This document shows, in pieces, positions 7,801 to 15,426 of a stretch of 34,142 nt of DNA. This DNA is from Chitinophagaceae bacterium (GTDB taxonomy: Bacteria > Bacteroidota > Bacteroidia > Chitinophagales > Chitinophagaceae), in contig JADLCD010000042.1 of assembly GCA_020847395.1 (NCBI GenBank), positions 1 to 34,142 on the forward strand. The letters run 5' to 3'. Position numbers and translations under genes: made by a program. Each line of letters opens with the position of its first letter. Position 1 is the first letter of the stretch. Below the pieces are notes generated by a model. The model did no database searches. It worked only from the letters and a program-made list of their open reading frames with translations, and was not told the origin of the DNA.

Positions 7801-9087
7801 CTTTTCTGTAACGCTGGCAAGCACATTGTAAACAGTGGGGTGGTATGTAAACTGCCATTCTGTTCCGTCTGCACAGGCAACGGTTTGAACACGGAAAATT
7901 TCTCCAAATTCAGGATCCTGAAAAGGATGGTAATAATATTTGGTTTGGTTGTGCTGCACCAGCCAGCCGTTATTTTCCGTTCTTTCTATCCAGATTTTTT
8001 GTTCGCGAAAATAAAAGGCTTCTTCGCCCGGTTCCATATAAGGTATATGCACGGGCATTAGCTCCTGCGGATGTTTCCAAACAGCAAAAGTTTTATCGGC
8101 AGCAGCAATGATGCTTAAATCCATGCTGTTAAATACGCCTCTTCCAAACATATTGGGAAAAGGGCTTTGGCTTTGCCAGGAGTTTGCACACTTAAAAGTG
8201 GTGCTGCCAGGCAGTTCAAAATCATCCCATTCAAATTCCATTTCTCCGGTTACAAAGTTTACCGGTTCAAAGCCATGGGCACATAATCCTTTTGATACTT
8301 TATTGGTTTTGCCAAATGCCGGTTGCAGCATTTTGGTGTTTAATGCTTTCAGGCTTTTACTAAGCGCCTTGCCGATGGCTTTTGTAAGGGCACGCATTAT
8401 GGCCATACCTGCAAAACGCATCAGGTATTCGCCCAACGTGTATTTATGGGGTTGAAAGCTTCCGCCTACCAACACGGGTGCCCCGGTATTTATTTGAATA
8501 TATAGTTTTAAAAAACGACTGTAAAATGCAAAATAGGCCAGTGGGTTTTTCTTTATTTTACCCGGCATGGTGGGCAGCGGCGTTAAACCCATAGGGGGCG
8601 ACCAGCAGGTAAGTACATGCTGCGGTTGGTTGCCGCCCATTTCGCAACCCTGCACCAATACCGAATCAGAACCATAATATACTTCGCCCTCGTGCGGCGC
8701 CATGGGTTTATCCACTATAAAATAAACGGGGATAAGGCCGGTAACATGCGCCCAGGGTATGGCAACACCCATTACACTGGTAGTGGTAGTGGCTTTATGC
8801 CTGCCAAAAATATAAACAGAACCACCCATAGGAATGCTGGTAGCGCCACCGGCAGCGCCTTGTAAAAAAGAAGGGATGGGTATATTAAAATGAATATAAT
8901 CCATGGGATCAAAAATGATTCCCACAAACGGATGCGGTAAGGGCAGGGGAATCCATAAAAATGGTAGGGTGGTCCAGTGAAAATCAATACCCAGTACAAA
9001 ATCAAAATGTTTGCCTACATGTTGAAACGCACTGTTAGAGATGGATGGTTTGTTAACCACCGGTATGTATTTTCTAAGCTCCGCCAT
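4819..9087 (-). CDS. rhs: Full-length PAAR-like Rhs effector with HNH-like nuclease tip (1422 aa)
   Basis: This is a T6SS cargo effector. Residues ~75-175 form a glycine- and proline-rich PAAR-like domain (IPMGGSVYIFG, then GSDSVLVQGCEMGG), which would cap the VgrG spike. After a linker, the Rhs core begins near 275 (FEPVNFVTGEMEF) and runs to ~1310 as dozens of YD repeats (YDxxGxL), forming the cocoon that encloses the toxin. The core ends with QYWDEETELAYNRFRYYD, then SKDPFGLAG and a second DPFGL. The ~109-residue tip has ARMKQGKAP, then MELHHTWLP and SPWAHASMDPYR, the pattern of HNH/ENDO VII-type nucleases with ELHH as the catalytic His pair. The start is the ATG at 9087, overlapping the adaptor gene by 14 nt; a TTG six bases upstream is an alternative. 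The core is visibly more GC-rich than the tip and the downstream immunity genes. Confidence 0.9.
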   Translation of the reverse strand: MAELRKYIPVVNKPSISNSAFQHVGKHFDFVLGIDFHWTTLPFLWIPLPLPHPFVGIIFDPMDYIHFNIPIPSFLQGAAGGATSIPMGGSVYIFGRHKATTTTSVMGVAIPWAHVTGLIPVYFIVDKPMAPHEGEVYYGSDSVLVQGCEMGGNQPQHVLTCWSPPMGLTPLPTMPGKIKKNPLAYFAFYSRFLKLYIQINTGAPVLVGGSFQPHKYTLGEYLMRFAGMAIMRALTKAIGKALSKSLKALNTKMLQPAFGKTNKVSKGLCAHGFEPVNFVTGEMEFEWDDFELPGSTTFKCANSWQSQSPFPNMFGRGVFNSMDLSIIAAADKTFAVWKHPQELMPVHIPYMEPGEEAFYFREQKIWIERTENNGWLVQHNQTKYYYHPFQDPEFGEIFRVQTVACADGTEWQFTYHPTVYNVLASVTEKSGKRLELALDPSRKKVAGITYQYNETNQELVRYEYDERGNLTHVYDQHHNAIVFDYDAHNRVVNRTNRNGQQYWWRYDAEDRVVETSGANGFQHGQLVYHPQEGYNEIIYPQIPGKTEKIYYDENSLIDYRVDALGGETWYDYTRFNERKMEASPEGRTIGYDYDEWGNIAVYHMADGEQISYAYNEFGQLLSRTDAGGKTEKWQYDAQQRLVKYTAKNKVTVAYFYNGNAKLPASAKDSNGLEMHWQYNSFGLPLEMTTSEGRRVNWDYDDFGRLLRETTDTAVHTHWKRDALGRVRAIYESGQLPLKIKYDAYDLPVHASDGREEWFMEYTPMGSLRKQVRQGMLDKTQRGTLHFNYDDYENLTTIRNEKGETYRFIRNANDEVVEEIGFDGQKKSYRRNADGFVTHALQNNGAEIFYDYDSGGRLVYTHYADGFWEGYEYDKTGLLAEAANPQARVKFMRNALGQVVEEEQEHGHRVQYNYDAQGRLTGLSSSLGAAVQYNYHNLGYLEQVSARCGNGKHWHMQLQLTEKGQQQERSYTGGVNAVLEYDHTGQPISQKVTAGGKSTLFTQYRWQEGNRLANTLNVLTNERTWYDYDSFGSLVSASYANNQTIYKNPDETGNIYRTANRTDRRYGKGGKLLRDEAWFYHYDALGNLVLKTPTPERKDINWQAGDWAYQWQANGMLAQVIRPDGKPVQFEYDALGRRTAKIFDGTVNRYVWDGNVLLHEWSYEVKDRPKLIVQEDGQLLYDRKEAAENIVTWIYNTNSFAPDAKLVGEKQYSIISDYLGTPVEAYDETGKNVWHRELDCYGQVRKGDNDFVPFLYQGQYWDEETELAYNRFRYYDVERGNYISKDPFGLAGTGFNMYSYCKNINLDFDPFGLECWSTARKKFWKAEADANPRKYSTNNLARMKQGKAPRMTVEVFNPKTMRTEIKDVSMELHHTWLPQRGAGQVANESWNLTKASPWAHASMDPYRFTGNDLIRIIKGTNTW
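5252..5482 (-). repeat. Rhs-core direct repeat, resident copy (231 bp)
   Basis: This is the partner of 2586-2816, inside the full-length rhs gene just before the toxin tip. It is gap-free with few mismatches (for example around 5379-5385). Recombination between the copies would replace the HNH tip and the modules between with the GIY-YIG tip. Confidence 0.9.
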
Positions 9088-10354
9088 TTTCAAACTTTTT
9101 TAATTTCTTTAAATCAGGCACGGCGGCCAGTTTTTGCCAGCCTTCGCCAAACATATCAATCATCTTTTTTTCCAGTTCGGAGGACTTTTGCTCCTGGCTA
9201 CCATATTTTTTAAGGAGCAGGCTTGCTATATAGGGTATGCTTGTTTCTTTGCGTTCGGCATCAGGCATCGTTTCCGCAATGGCGATACATTTTTCATAAT
9301 AAGGCACAGCCGCTTTTCCGGAGAGATACCTGGTGTCTTCCATTTGGCCAATAAGCCGGTTGGCTTCTATTTGCAGTACGGCATTGTTATGCATAGCGCC
9401 TATTTGCGCAATATTTTCAAAAATATCGTTGGCCCGTTTGCGTTCTTTTTGGCTTAGCAGAAAAGCTCCGTAAGAAAACATTACCTGTGCCTGTAGTTCA
9501 TGGTTTTCTTTGGCGTTATCCATTGCTTCACAATACAATTCCTCTGCTTCTGTAGTTTTTGATTCGGCAGATTTATTTTGCGCCCGGATAATTTTAGCGA
9601 GCACGGCGCCTTGCAAAAATTTACTGGCAATAGATAAACGGGTGGCCTGCTCCAATAGAATATCTGCGTCTGCATACTTCTTTCTGGCTAAATGATTGCC
9701 CGCCTTTAATATCAACTGCTGGAAATTGTTTTCTTTAGCGCCTTTTCTGCGGTTGGTGTTTTCCGCTGTTTTTTCCATCAGGTTGCTGATGTTAACGGGA
9801 TATTTCCAGAAATGAGGTTTGTAATAGGCGTCAATAGTTGGATAATTTTCATGGTCTGTAAAAACAAGTTTGATAAAATTACCCGCTTCCTGTTTTTCAA
9901 TAGCAGCGCCGCAGCCCGCCAGCCAGGCCTCATATTGCAACCTGTCTGATATGGCGGTGGGCGCCAGTTGAATGAAAATTTTGTTTTGCTGAAAAACCGG
10001 ATAGGCCTTTGAGAGGTTTACCATTGAATGAACAAAAATTTCTTCGGCATCACCTTCCCCGGTTACCCAGTCTTTAACATCAGCCCCCGATTTTTTCCAG
10101 TCGTCTAAGGTTGAGGCTATTTCTGCAATTAACGATTGCGTATAAGTTTTTCTTTCCTCAAAGGGCTGGTAAAAAATAAGATAAACATCCTCTGTGCGGG
10201 CATCGTCAGACAACTGGTATTTGAAAAAAGTTTCAAACAACTGGTTTTCGGTTTTCTGACCCAACAATACATAGGTAATGGCCCCGGGGTTTTGCTTCAC
10301 CTCCCGATCCCATTTTTTACCAAGTTTCACCATTTCAAGATAAACAGGGTTCAT
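9074..10354 (-). CDS. TPR-like protein between vgrG and rhs, putative effector adaptor (426 aa)
   Basis: No named family is recognised. The N-terminal ~200 residues look like an alpha/beta domain (ITYVLLGQKTENQLFETFF, VYLIFYQPFEER, KIFIQLAP, IKLVFTDHENYP). After a basic linker (NTNRRKGAKENN) the C-terminal half is a run of paired helices typical of TPR-like repeats (LILKAGNHLARKKYADADIL, ELYCEAMDNAKENHELQAQV, AAVPYYEKCIAIAET). It is soluble, with no signal peptide. The gene starts 4 nt after vgrG and overlaps the rhs start, so the three are translationally linked. In other T6SSs the gene in this position encodes a chaperone or adaptor (DUF4123, Eag/DUF1795, DUF2169) that loads the effector onto VgrG. 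I infer the same role for this unrelated protein. Confidence 0.65.
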   Translation of the reverse strand: MNPVYLEMVKLGKKWDREVKQNPGAITYVLLGQKTENQLFETFFKYQLSDDARTEDVYLIFYQPFEERKTYTQSLIAEIASTLDDWKKSGADVKDWVTGEGDAEEIFVHSMVNLSKAYPVFQQNKIFIQLAPTAISDRLQYEAWLAGCGAAIEKQEAGNFIKLVFTDHENYPTIDAYYKPHFWKYPVNISNLMEKTAENTNRRKGAKENNFQQLILKAGNHLARKKYADADILLEQATRLSIASKFLQGAVLAKIIRAQNKSAESKTTEAEELYCEAMDNAKENHELQAQVMFSYGAFLLSQKERKRANDIFENIAQIGAMHNNAVLQIEANRLIGQMEDTRYLSGKAAVPYYEKCIAIAETMPDAERKETSIPYIASLLLKKYGSQEQKSSELEKKMIDMFGEGWQKLAAVPDLKKLKKFENGGA

Positions 10355-10358
10355 AGTA

Positions 10359-12176
10359 TTAGTTCATGCTTATCTTACCGGAAGAAACGTTTACTTCAGA
10401 TCCGCCTCCAATGCCGACTTTAGGGCCACCTATACTCATTTCTGATGTGGCGCTATGGGTGATATTGGTACTGCCATGTTCTATAGAATCGGGCTTTACG
10501 ATCATGCCGGAGCTTTCACCCGATGTAACACAAACATGGGTTTTACCATCAGTATAAATTTCGTGGCCGTTTATGATAATGGTTCCGTCTTTAATAAGCG
10601 TGATGGAGGCTTCCCCGCAGGTTATGGTAATTTGATTGGTTGCTTCAGCTTTAATTTCATTATCGGCTTTCATGTTAACAGTATCGTTAACATTAAGATT
10701 GGCATTTCCGGCTCCGTCAAACAGCATATCCGCACCACCTTTATCTGCCAGTTGCACACTTCCTGCAGCATCATTCATTATCAATTTATTACCGCTCCGG
10801 CTTTGCATGGCTTTTACATCGTTGGCGCTGTTGCCAAAGCTGTTGTTGGCCTTGCTGTTATACACCGTACCTATTACATAGGGCTTAGTGGCACTGTCGC
10901 CCTCAAAGCCGATGATCACTTCCTCATCTACTTCAGGAATAAAAAACATACCCTTGCCACCACCACCATGCGGACTGGTTACCCTTATCCACGGCGTTTT
11001 TTCCGATCCGTTCATCCAGTGAAATTTCACTTTAATGCGGCCCAAACCCTGGGGGTCATGGTTGTCGGTAACCAGGGCGCTCTGTGTTTCGCAGCGATTG
11101 ATGGGTGGTATTTCGGTAGGGGGTACCTGCACGCTGGCGGGCACTGCTTCAAATGTATTGCTATAGCTGTTGTTGTCTAAAATAGTATGGGTTATCGCCG
11201 TAATGGTATAACTGCCATAGTCTTCCGCTGCCTGGCTGTAAATATTGGCGCCGCTTACGGATACCTGGCCACCAATGGCCACACCGGGGTGACTACCATG
11301 CCCTTCAAATTTTACCATATTACTGCTTTCCAGCGCTGAACGGGTGTTTACCTGGTTATCTAATTGTTTCTGGTTGCTGTGAAACTGGTGGTTCCACGAT
11401 TTTGGAATGGTACTGTATAATGTTTTGCTGGCTGTATATGCGTGTTTGCCCATTTCATCCAGCCCGGCCTTTTGTTCAATGCCTTCCGGCTTGCTGTTAT
11501 ACACTACCGTGTTGGTATAGTCGTAACTCATGCTTTGCATAGTGGCCGGACGTACCTGGATACCAAGCTGGAAGTCTTCAAGATCACTGCCAAATACCAG
11601 CGACAGGGCATTGCCGGATGGCTTGCCAATACGCAGGCTGTCTCCTTCGTAGTACAACCATTCGCCGTTTTCAGCGCATAGCCTTTTTAAAAACTGCCAG
11701 GCGGTTTCCTTGTATTGTACCGTATAGGAAAATGTTTCGCTGCTGCGGGGTTGCACCTGCGGGTTTAATACATTCTGTGGGAAATGCTTTAATACGTCCT
11801 GGGCTATATTTTTCAAAGCCTGCTTGCTCCAGCTTTTACAATGGGGCCCGCTGTCAAGCAGAACAGAAGGACTGTAACCCATGATAAGCACATCGCCGCT
11901 GTGACCGCTGTACCTGGTACGGGATATTTTGGTGACGACACCGGCAAACCGTAACCCCCTGATACCATCAATGGTATCTACCTGTATGGTGAGGGTTTTG
12001 CCTATCAGGTTTTTGGAAGTATTGAACATCACGCCTTCTGCGCCGTCAATAGCTTCTGCGGGGCAGATCAATTGAAAATAGTGGTGCTCATAAATAGATT
12101 GTTCTAGTTTAAAAGCACTGAACCGGGAGATTTCCTTCCCGTCGATGGTGATAATGGTGTTTATAATATTCGCCAT
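10359..12176 (-). CDS. vgrG: Type VI secretion spike protein VgrG (TssI), 605 aa
   Basis: The trimeric spike of the T6SS, delivered out of the cell with its cargo. The N-terminal gp27-like part includes FSYTVQYKETAWQFLKRLC and ENGEWLYYEGDSLRIGKP. The gp5-like OB-fold lies at ~365-455 (DPQGLGRIKVKFHW, TPWIRVTSPHGGGGKGMFF, PEVDEEVIIGFEGD, then KPYVIGTVYN). A repetitive beta-prism follows (GSVQLADKGG, NEIKAEATNQITITC, then GIGGGSEVNVSS). There is no extra C-terminal effector domain, so toxicity must come from the cargo encoded downstream. It leads a vgrG-adaptor-rhs-immunity cassette and is separated from tssK by 266 bp, enough for its own promoter. TATATTTTG and TATAGTTTG near 12250-12270 (minus) are imperfect candidates. 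Confidence 0.95.
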   Translation of the reverse strand: MANIINTIITIDGKEISRFSAFKLEQSIYEHHYFQLICPAEAIDGAEGVMFNTSKNLIGKTLTIQVDTIDGIRGLRFAGVVTKISRTRYSGHSGDVLIMGYSPSVLLDSGPHCKSWSKQALKNIAQDVLKHFPQNVLNPQVQPRSSETFSYTVQYKETAWQFLKRLCAENGEWLYYEGDSLRIGKPSGNALSLVFGSDLEDFQLGIQVRPATMQSMSYDYTNTVVYNSKPEGIEQKAGLDEMGKHAYTASKTLYSTIPKSWNHQFHSNQKQLDNQVNTRSALESSNMVKFEGHGSHPGVAIGGQVSVSGANIYSQAAEDYGSYTITAITHTILDNNSYSNTFEAVPASVQVPPTEIPPINRCETQSALVTDNHDPQGLGRIKVKFHWMNGSEKTPWIRVTSPHGGGGKGMFFIPEVDEEVIIGFEGDSATKPYVIGTVYNSKANNSFGNSANDVKAMQSRSGNKLIMNDAAGSVQLADKGGADMLFDGAGNANLNVNDTVNMKADNEIKAEATNQITITCGEASITLIKDGTIIINGHEIYTDGKTHVCVTSGESSGMIVKPDSIEHGSTNITHSATSEMSIGGPKVGIGGGSEVNVSSGKISMN

Positions 12177-12373
12177 AAAAAAAATATCGTTATGGTGTAA
12201 TAATCAACTGTTTAATAATGCAAGAGCTATTATCAAAGGTGTTGGGTGGCAAACTATAGCAAAATATAAAGGATGTGAAATATGGAATTGGAAGTACGTT
12301 CTGTTCAAATAAAGTGCCACAATGCAGCTTGCGTTGAATTGTGAACAATTAATTAATGGTTGTGTACACTATT

Positions 12374-12396
12374 TAAGAAAGGCTAACAATTTAGCC
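12374..12396 (-). terminator. Weak hairpin terminator candidate downstream of tssK
   Basis: On the minus strand a 6-bp perfect stem (GGCTAA/TTAGCC, 4-nt loop) is followed by TTTCTT, about 45 nt past the tssK stop. The short stem and broken T run make it a weak or partial terminator between the baseplate genes and vgrG. Confidence 0.4.
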
Positions 12397-12442
12397 GTTT
12401 CCGGGAATAGATAAAGAGGCAATGAATATTTAAAAAACCTGT

Positions 12443-13594
12443 TTAATCTGCAAGAAAATTACCCAGCCTGGGCTTCTCTTTTACCAGGGGCTCCTCCTTC
12501 ACAAAAATGCCTGTTTCTTTTCTTTTACCAATATAGTCGAGCGCTGCAAGGGTGGTAAACAATTGCCGGGCAATCTGTAAAAACGCTTTTGCTTTTTGAA
12601 TGCCCGCAGCAGCATCCAGGTGTGTGTAACGGGCGCCGGTTACGCTTACAATGGCGTTTTCCAGCTTTGCCTGGTCAATACCGCAGGTTTCTTTAAAGTA
12701 ATTGTATACTTCTTCTTTGCCGGTACCTAAAAAGGTATCCAGCGAGTTCATCATGCTGCGACCCATACCCGCAATAACCGGAACAAGTGTTGCGGGGCTC
12801 TGGCTACTGCCTTTAAACTTAAAGGCATCGTATACCGTAGATATGTATATACCAATGTTCTCACACATTTTCTGTACCGGCAGCGACAGATCGTTTTGCT
12901 GCTTTTTTTGTAATATTTTTTGTACGATCTGTAAAGCAAGCAGCTCAATTTTACCAATAAAAGCCTCAAATTCTGCAAAAGCCTCCAATAAGAATCTGTG
13001 GCTGGCAATGGTAGTGCAGGGGGGAATGTATTCCGCTACCAGTTGTACCTGCTGGTGCTGTACATGAATTTTGGCCACAGGTAGCAAAAAGGCGCCTAAT
13101 GTAGCCGCAGTTACTTCTTCCTCTGGCATTAAGTGTAATTGATAGGATGGAGCGGTATAGGGTAAACGTGGTGGTATTTCGTTTGTATTAATAGTACCGG
13201 CAGGAATCCTGCTATACGGATCAACGGAAAGCACCACGTAATAGGTCACCGCTTTTTTGCCAAACGAGCTAAGTGGTTTATTCAATTCCGGAATAGGTGT
13301 TTGCAGGGCGGCAACAGACTTACGGATATCTATCAGGAAACCACCACGGGTAACGGCCTGGCAACTAAGTATCTTTACATTTACCTGCTGCTGATTATCT
13401 ACCCCAACAATAATTTTACTGTTTTCCCCGGCATCTGCAGCCGGTATAAATCCATAATTATCGTCGGTTAACAAAGCCTGAATAATCCGGGCTTGCTGAA
13501 AGGTTGCAGCATCATATTGTGCGATGAAATGGGTCTTGTTAATTTTCATCCCATCCACCCAATTTACCGGCAGGTATTCTTTCATATCAATCAT
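12443..13594 (-). CDS. tssK: T6SS baseplate protein TssK (383 aa)
   Basis: TssK joins the baseplate to the membrane platform. The N-terminus LPVNWVDGMKINKTHFIAQ matches the start of the TssK family (typically VxWxxGMxLxPxHFxxQ), here in its subtype-iii form. It is followed by the beta-rich shell domain (GFLIDIRKSV, TYYVVLSVDPYSR) and a C-terminal helical half (FLLEAFAEFEAFIGKIELLALQIVQKIL). It is shorter than the ~445 aa of canonical TssK, as is usual in Bacteroidota. The ATG lies 9 nt after the tssN stop. A second in-frame ATG three codons on is possible. Confidence 0.85.
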   Translation of the reverse strand: MIDMKEYLPVNWVDGMKINKTHFIAQYDAATFQQARIIQALLTDDNYGFIPAADAGENSKIIVGVDNQQQVNVKILSCQAVTRGGFLIDIRKSVAALQTPIPELNKPLSSFGKKAVTYYVVLSVDPYSRIPAGTINTNEIPPRLPYTAPSYQLHLMPEEEVTAATLGAFLLPVAKIHVQHQQVQLVAEYIPPCTTIASHRFLLEAFAEFEAFIGKIELLALQIVQKILQKKQQNDLSLPVQKMCENIGIYISTVYDAFKFKGSSQSPATLVPVIAGMGRSMMNSLDTFLGTGKEEVYNYFKETCGIDQAKLENAIVSVTGARYTHLDAAAGIQKAKAFLQIARQLFTTLAALDYIGKRKETGIFVKEEPLVKEKPRLGNFLAD

Positions 13595-13603
13595 TTTTCA
13601 GCA

Positions 13604-14476
13604 TTAAACATTTCGGTGACAAACAATAATATCGTTTTCCCGGATATTATTTATAAAAATTGTTCTGTCTGTATCAATATATTTTGTAAAAATGGTATAC
13701 CATTTTGGCTTTTTGTAAAAAATCCAGCCATAGGGTTGTCCGAGCTTATCGTCGGCATATACAATTCTTTCCTGTGGATGCCGGTCGTTGTAGTCGTTTA
13801 TAAAAAAGTAAAATAATTCTCCCATTTCCATGTCGGCCGGCGCTTTGGCCCTGAAATTTGTATAGTGAATATCGTTCGGTTTCTTCCGGAATTCGAAACT
13901 TATAACCAGCAGGTTTTTCAGTTTTGTTTCATCCGGAATGAGCTCGTTTTCAAGATGTACAGGATAAAACCATTGTTTGAAAACTTTTGGAGGAATGCGC
14001 ATTGCTCTTTTAAAGGTTTCATTTACCAGAAACGGAACTGCGAAGAATAAAGCAGCCGTTGCCATATACCAATCCATTCCTTCTTTATTAAACACCCGGT
14101 ATATCAGCAGAAAACATGCCGCACCCGCAAGCATAATAACTATTGTAAACAGCAAATCAGCCCAAAAAGAGTCGTCACGGCTCCATTTGAGGTAATACCT
14201 GCAGGTGTATGTATGGAGTATGCCTAATGCCGTAAAAAGGAGCTGAAATACAATATAATGGCTGCTATAGGAGCCGAGCGGCAAATTGATAAGTAAAGCG
14301 GCTATCACAAAACCGAGACAATATAACAACAGGTAAACAATAGTTTGTTTGCTGTAGGGCTTGAATGCGCCTCTTAAGCGGGAAATGGCAAGCCCCATAA
14401 GGGTGGAAAGCCCCACAAAACCGATTCCCAGAAAGAGGAGTACGTTTTTTAATTCCGGCGATATAAATTTTTCCAT
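13604..14476 (-). CDS. tssN: T6SSiii membrane protein TssN (290 aa)
   Basis: TssN is specific to the Bacteroidota T6SSiii, where TssN, O, P, Q and R replace the TssJLM membrane complex. Five hydrophobic segments are visible in the first ~165 residues (LLFLGIGFVGLSTLMGLAI, IVYLLLYCLGFVIAALLI, FQLLFTALGILHTYTC, LLFTIVIMLAGAACFLLIY, MATAALFFAVPFLV). A soluble, probably cytoplasmic C-terminal domain follows (LLVISFEFRKK, FFINDYNDRHPQERIVY, YGWIFYKKPKWYTIF). The ATG at 14476 (MEKFISPELK) is chosen over one at 14566, because the upstream start would overlap tssG by 77 nt. It lies between tssG and tssK, as in other T6SSiii loci. Confidence 0.85.
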   Translation of the reverse strand: MEKFISPELKNVLLFLGIGFVGLSTLMGLAISRLRGAFKPYSKQTIVYLLLYCLGFVIAALLINLPLGSYSSHYIVFQLLFTALGILHTYTCRYYLKWSRDDSFWADLLFTIVIMLAGAACFLLIYRVFNKEGMDWYMATAALFFAVPFLVNETFKRAMRIPPKVFKQWFYPVHLENELIPDETKLKNLLVISFEFRKKPNDIHYTNFRAKAPADMEMGELFYFFINDYNDRHPQERIVYADDKLGQPYGWIFYKKPKWYTIFTKYIDTDRTIFINNIRENDIIVCHRNV

Positions 14477-14489
14477 TCCTGCTGCGTAT

Positions 14490-15416
14490 TTATAAAACAG
14501 TTGAATATCCCAATATAAGTTCTTTCTTTTTGTCGAGTATGGCCTGCTGTTGCCTGCCCAGCTCAAGTGTTATTTCAATATCGGCATCTGCCGGTGCAAA
14601 AAAGCGATTAAAAGTATCAATGGTCAACCGTAGCGTTCCTTCAGGTAAATAGGCGCTGATCTTATCTTTGTTTAGTGGCCCGATAATATAGTTTAGCGAC
14701 ACGGAAGGTTCCCAGAAATGATTACCGCATACCATATTGGTGCCCAGTTCCTGTTCTCCCAGCATAATTACCTCATCAATCACCTGTGTATCTGTTGTGT
14801 TTTTTATCTGAATGCAGACGGGCTCATTAAGTATCAGCGAAAGGCTTTTTTCCATCAGGGTTAAGTTGCCCGCAACCTGGTGGGCATACGGTAACAACAA
14901 CAACAGGGAGGTACGGGTATTTTCAGGTAAAATTTCCGGCAGGTTCCATATATCCGGTATCGGATCCTGAAAATACTCTATTAGCGCAGACTCCTGCTTC
15001 TCCAGTAACAATTGCTGTACAAAAAATTCGTGTTCAAAAGGCTGAAAAAATTTCCTAATTTCCTTCTCCCTTGCTTTATCTACCCGGTATTGCACGGCCA
15101 TTTGCCCGGCATCAACGGCACGAAGGGAATAATCAGCCGGTTGGGGTTGAAAAAAAAGCCCTTCCGGTAACATATCATAAAATCCGGGACGGGTAAGCTC
15201 CAAGGTGATAAACTCCCGGAACCAGTCATCCTGCTCCAGCGCAGTATGCGTAACATCCCGTGAAAACTCGCGTTGAAAAAAGTTGGCGAAGCTGGTAATG
15301 ATATTTTCAATGTCTACATTTTTATCAACCGCCTGACACATCAATACTTCTGCACGAATATCATGCAGTCTTTCTGTCATTTCTTTTAATAAAGTTTCAA
15401 GTTGTTCGTTTTTCAT
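14490..15416 (-). CDS. tssG: T6SS baseplate protein TssG-like (308 aa)
   Basis: This is the baseplate wedge partner of TssF. Sequence conservation is low, so assignment leans on length, order right after tssF, and features such as DIENIITSFANFFQREFSRD near the N-terminus, LLLLLPYAHQVAGNLTLMEK in the middle, and LNYIIGPLNKDKISAYLPEG with a C-terminal strand rich in LRLTIDTFN, as seen in Bacteroidota TssG. There are no membrane segments. The ATG at 15416 (MKNEQLETLL) is preferred to a TTG at 15440 that would overlap the end of tssF. The next gene, tssN, starts 13 nt after its stop. Confidence 0.75.
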   Translation of the reverse strand: MKNEQLETLLKEMTERLHDIRAEVLMCQAVDKNVDIENIITSFANFFQREFSRDVTHTALEQDDWFREFITLELTRPGFYDMLPEGLFFQPQPADYSLRAVDAGQMAVQYRVDKAREKEIRKFFQPFEHEFFVQQLLLEKQESALIEYFQDPIPDIWNLPEILPENTRTSLLLLLPYAHQVAGNLTLMEKSLSLILNEPVCIQIKNTTDTQVIDEVIMLGEQELGTNMVCGNHFWEPSVSLNYIIGPLNKDKISAYLPEGTLRLTIDTFNRFFAPADADIEITLELGRQQQAILDKKKELILGYSTVL

Positions 15417-15426
15417 ACCGGTCTGG

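Noticed and set aside
10455-11180. Plus-strand open frame of 241 codons opposite vgrG
   Set aside because: It is a shadow of the unmistakable VgrG frame, and its product has no recognisable family or start context.
14477-14566. Upstream start for tssN adding 30 residues
   Set aside because: It would overlap tssG by 77 nt, and the added residues are unlike a membrane-protein N-terminus.
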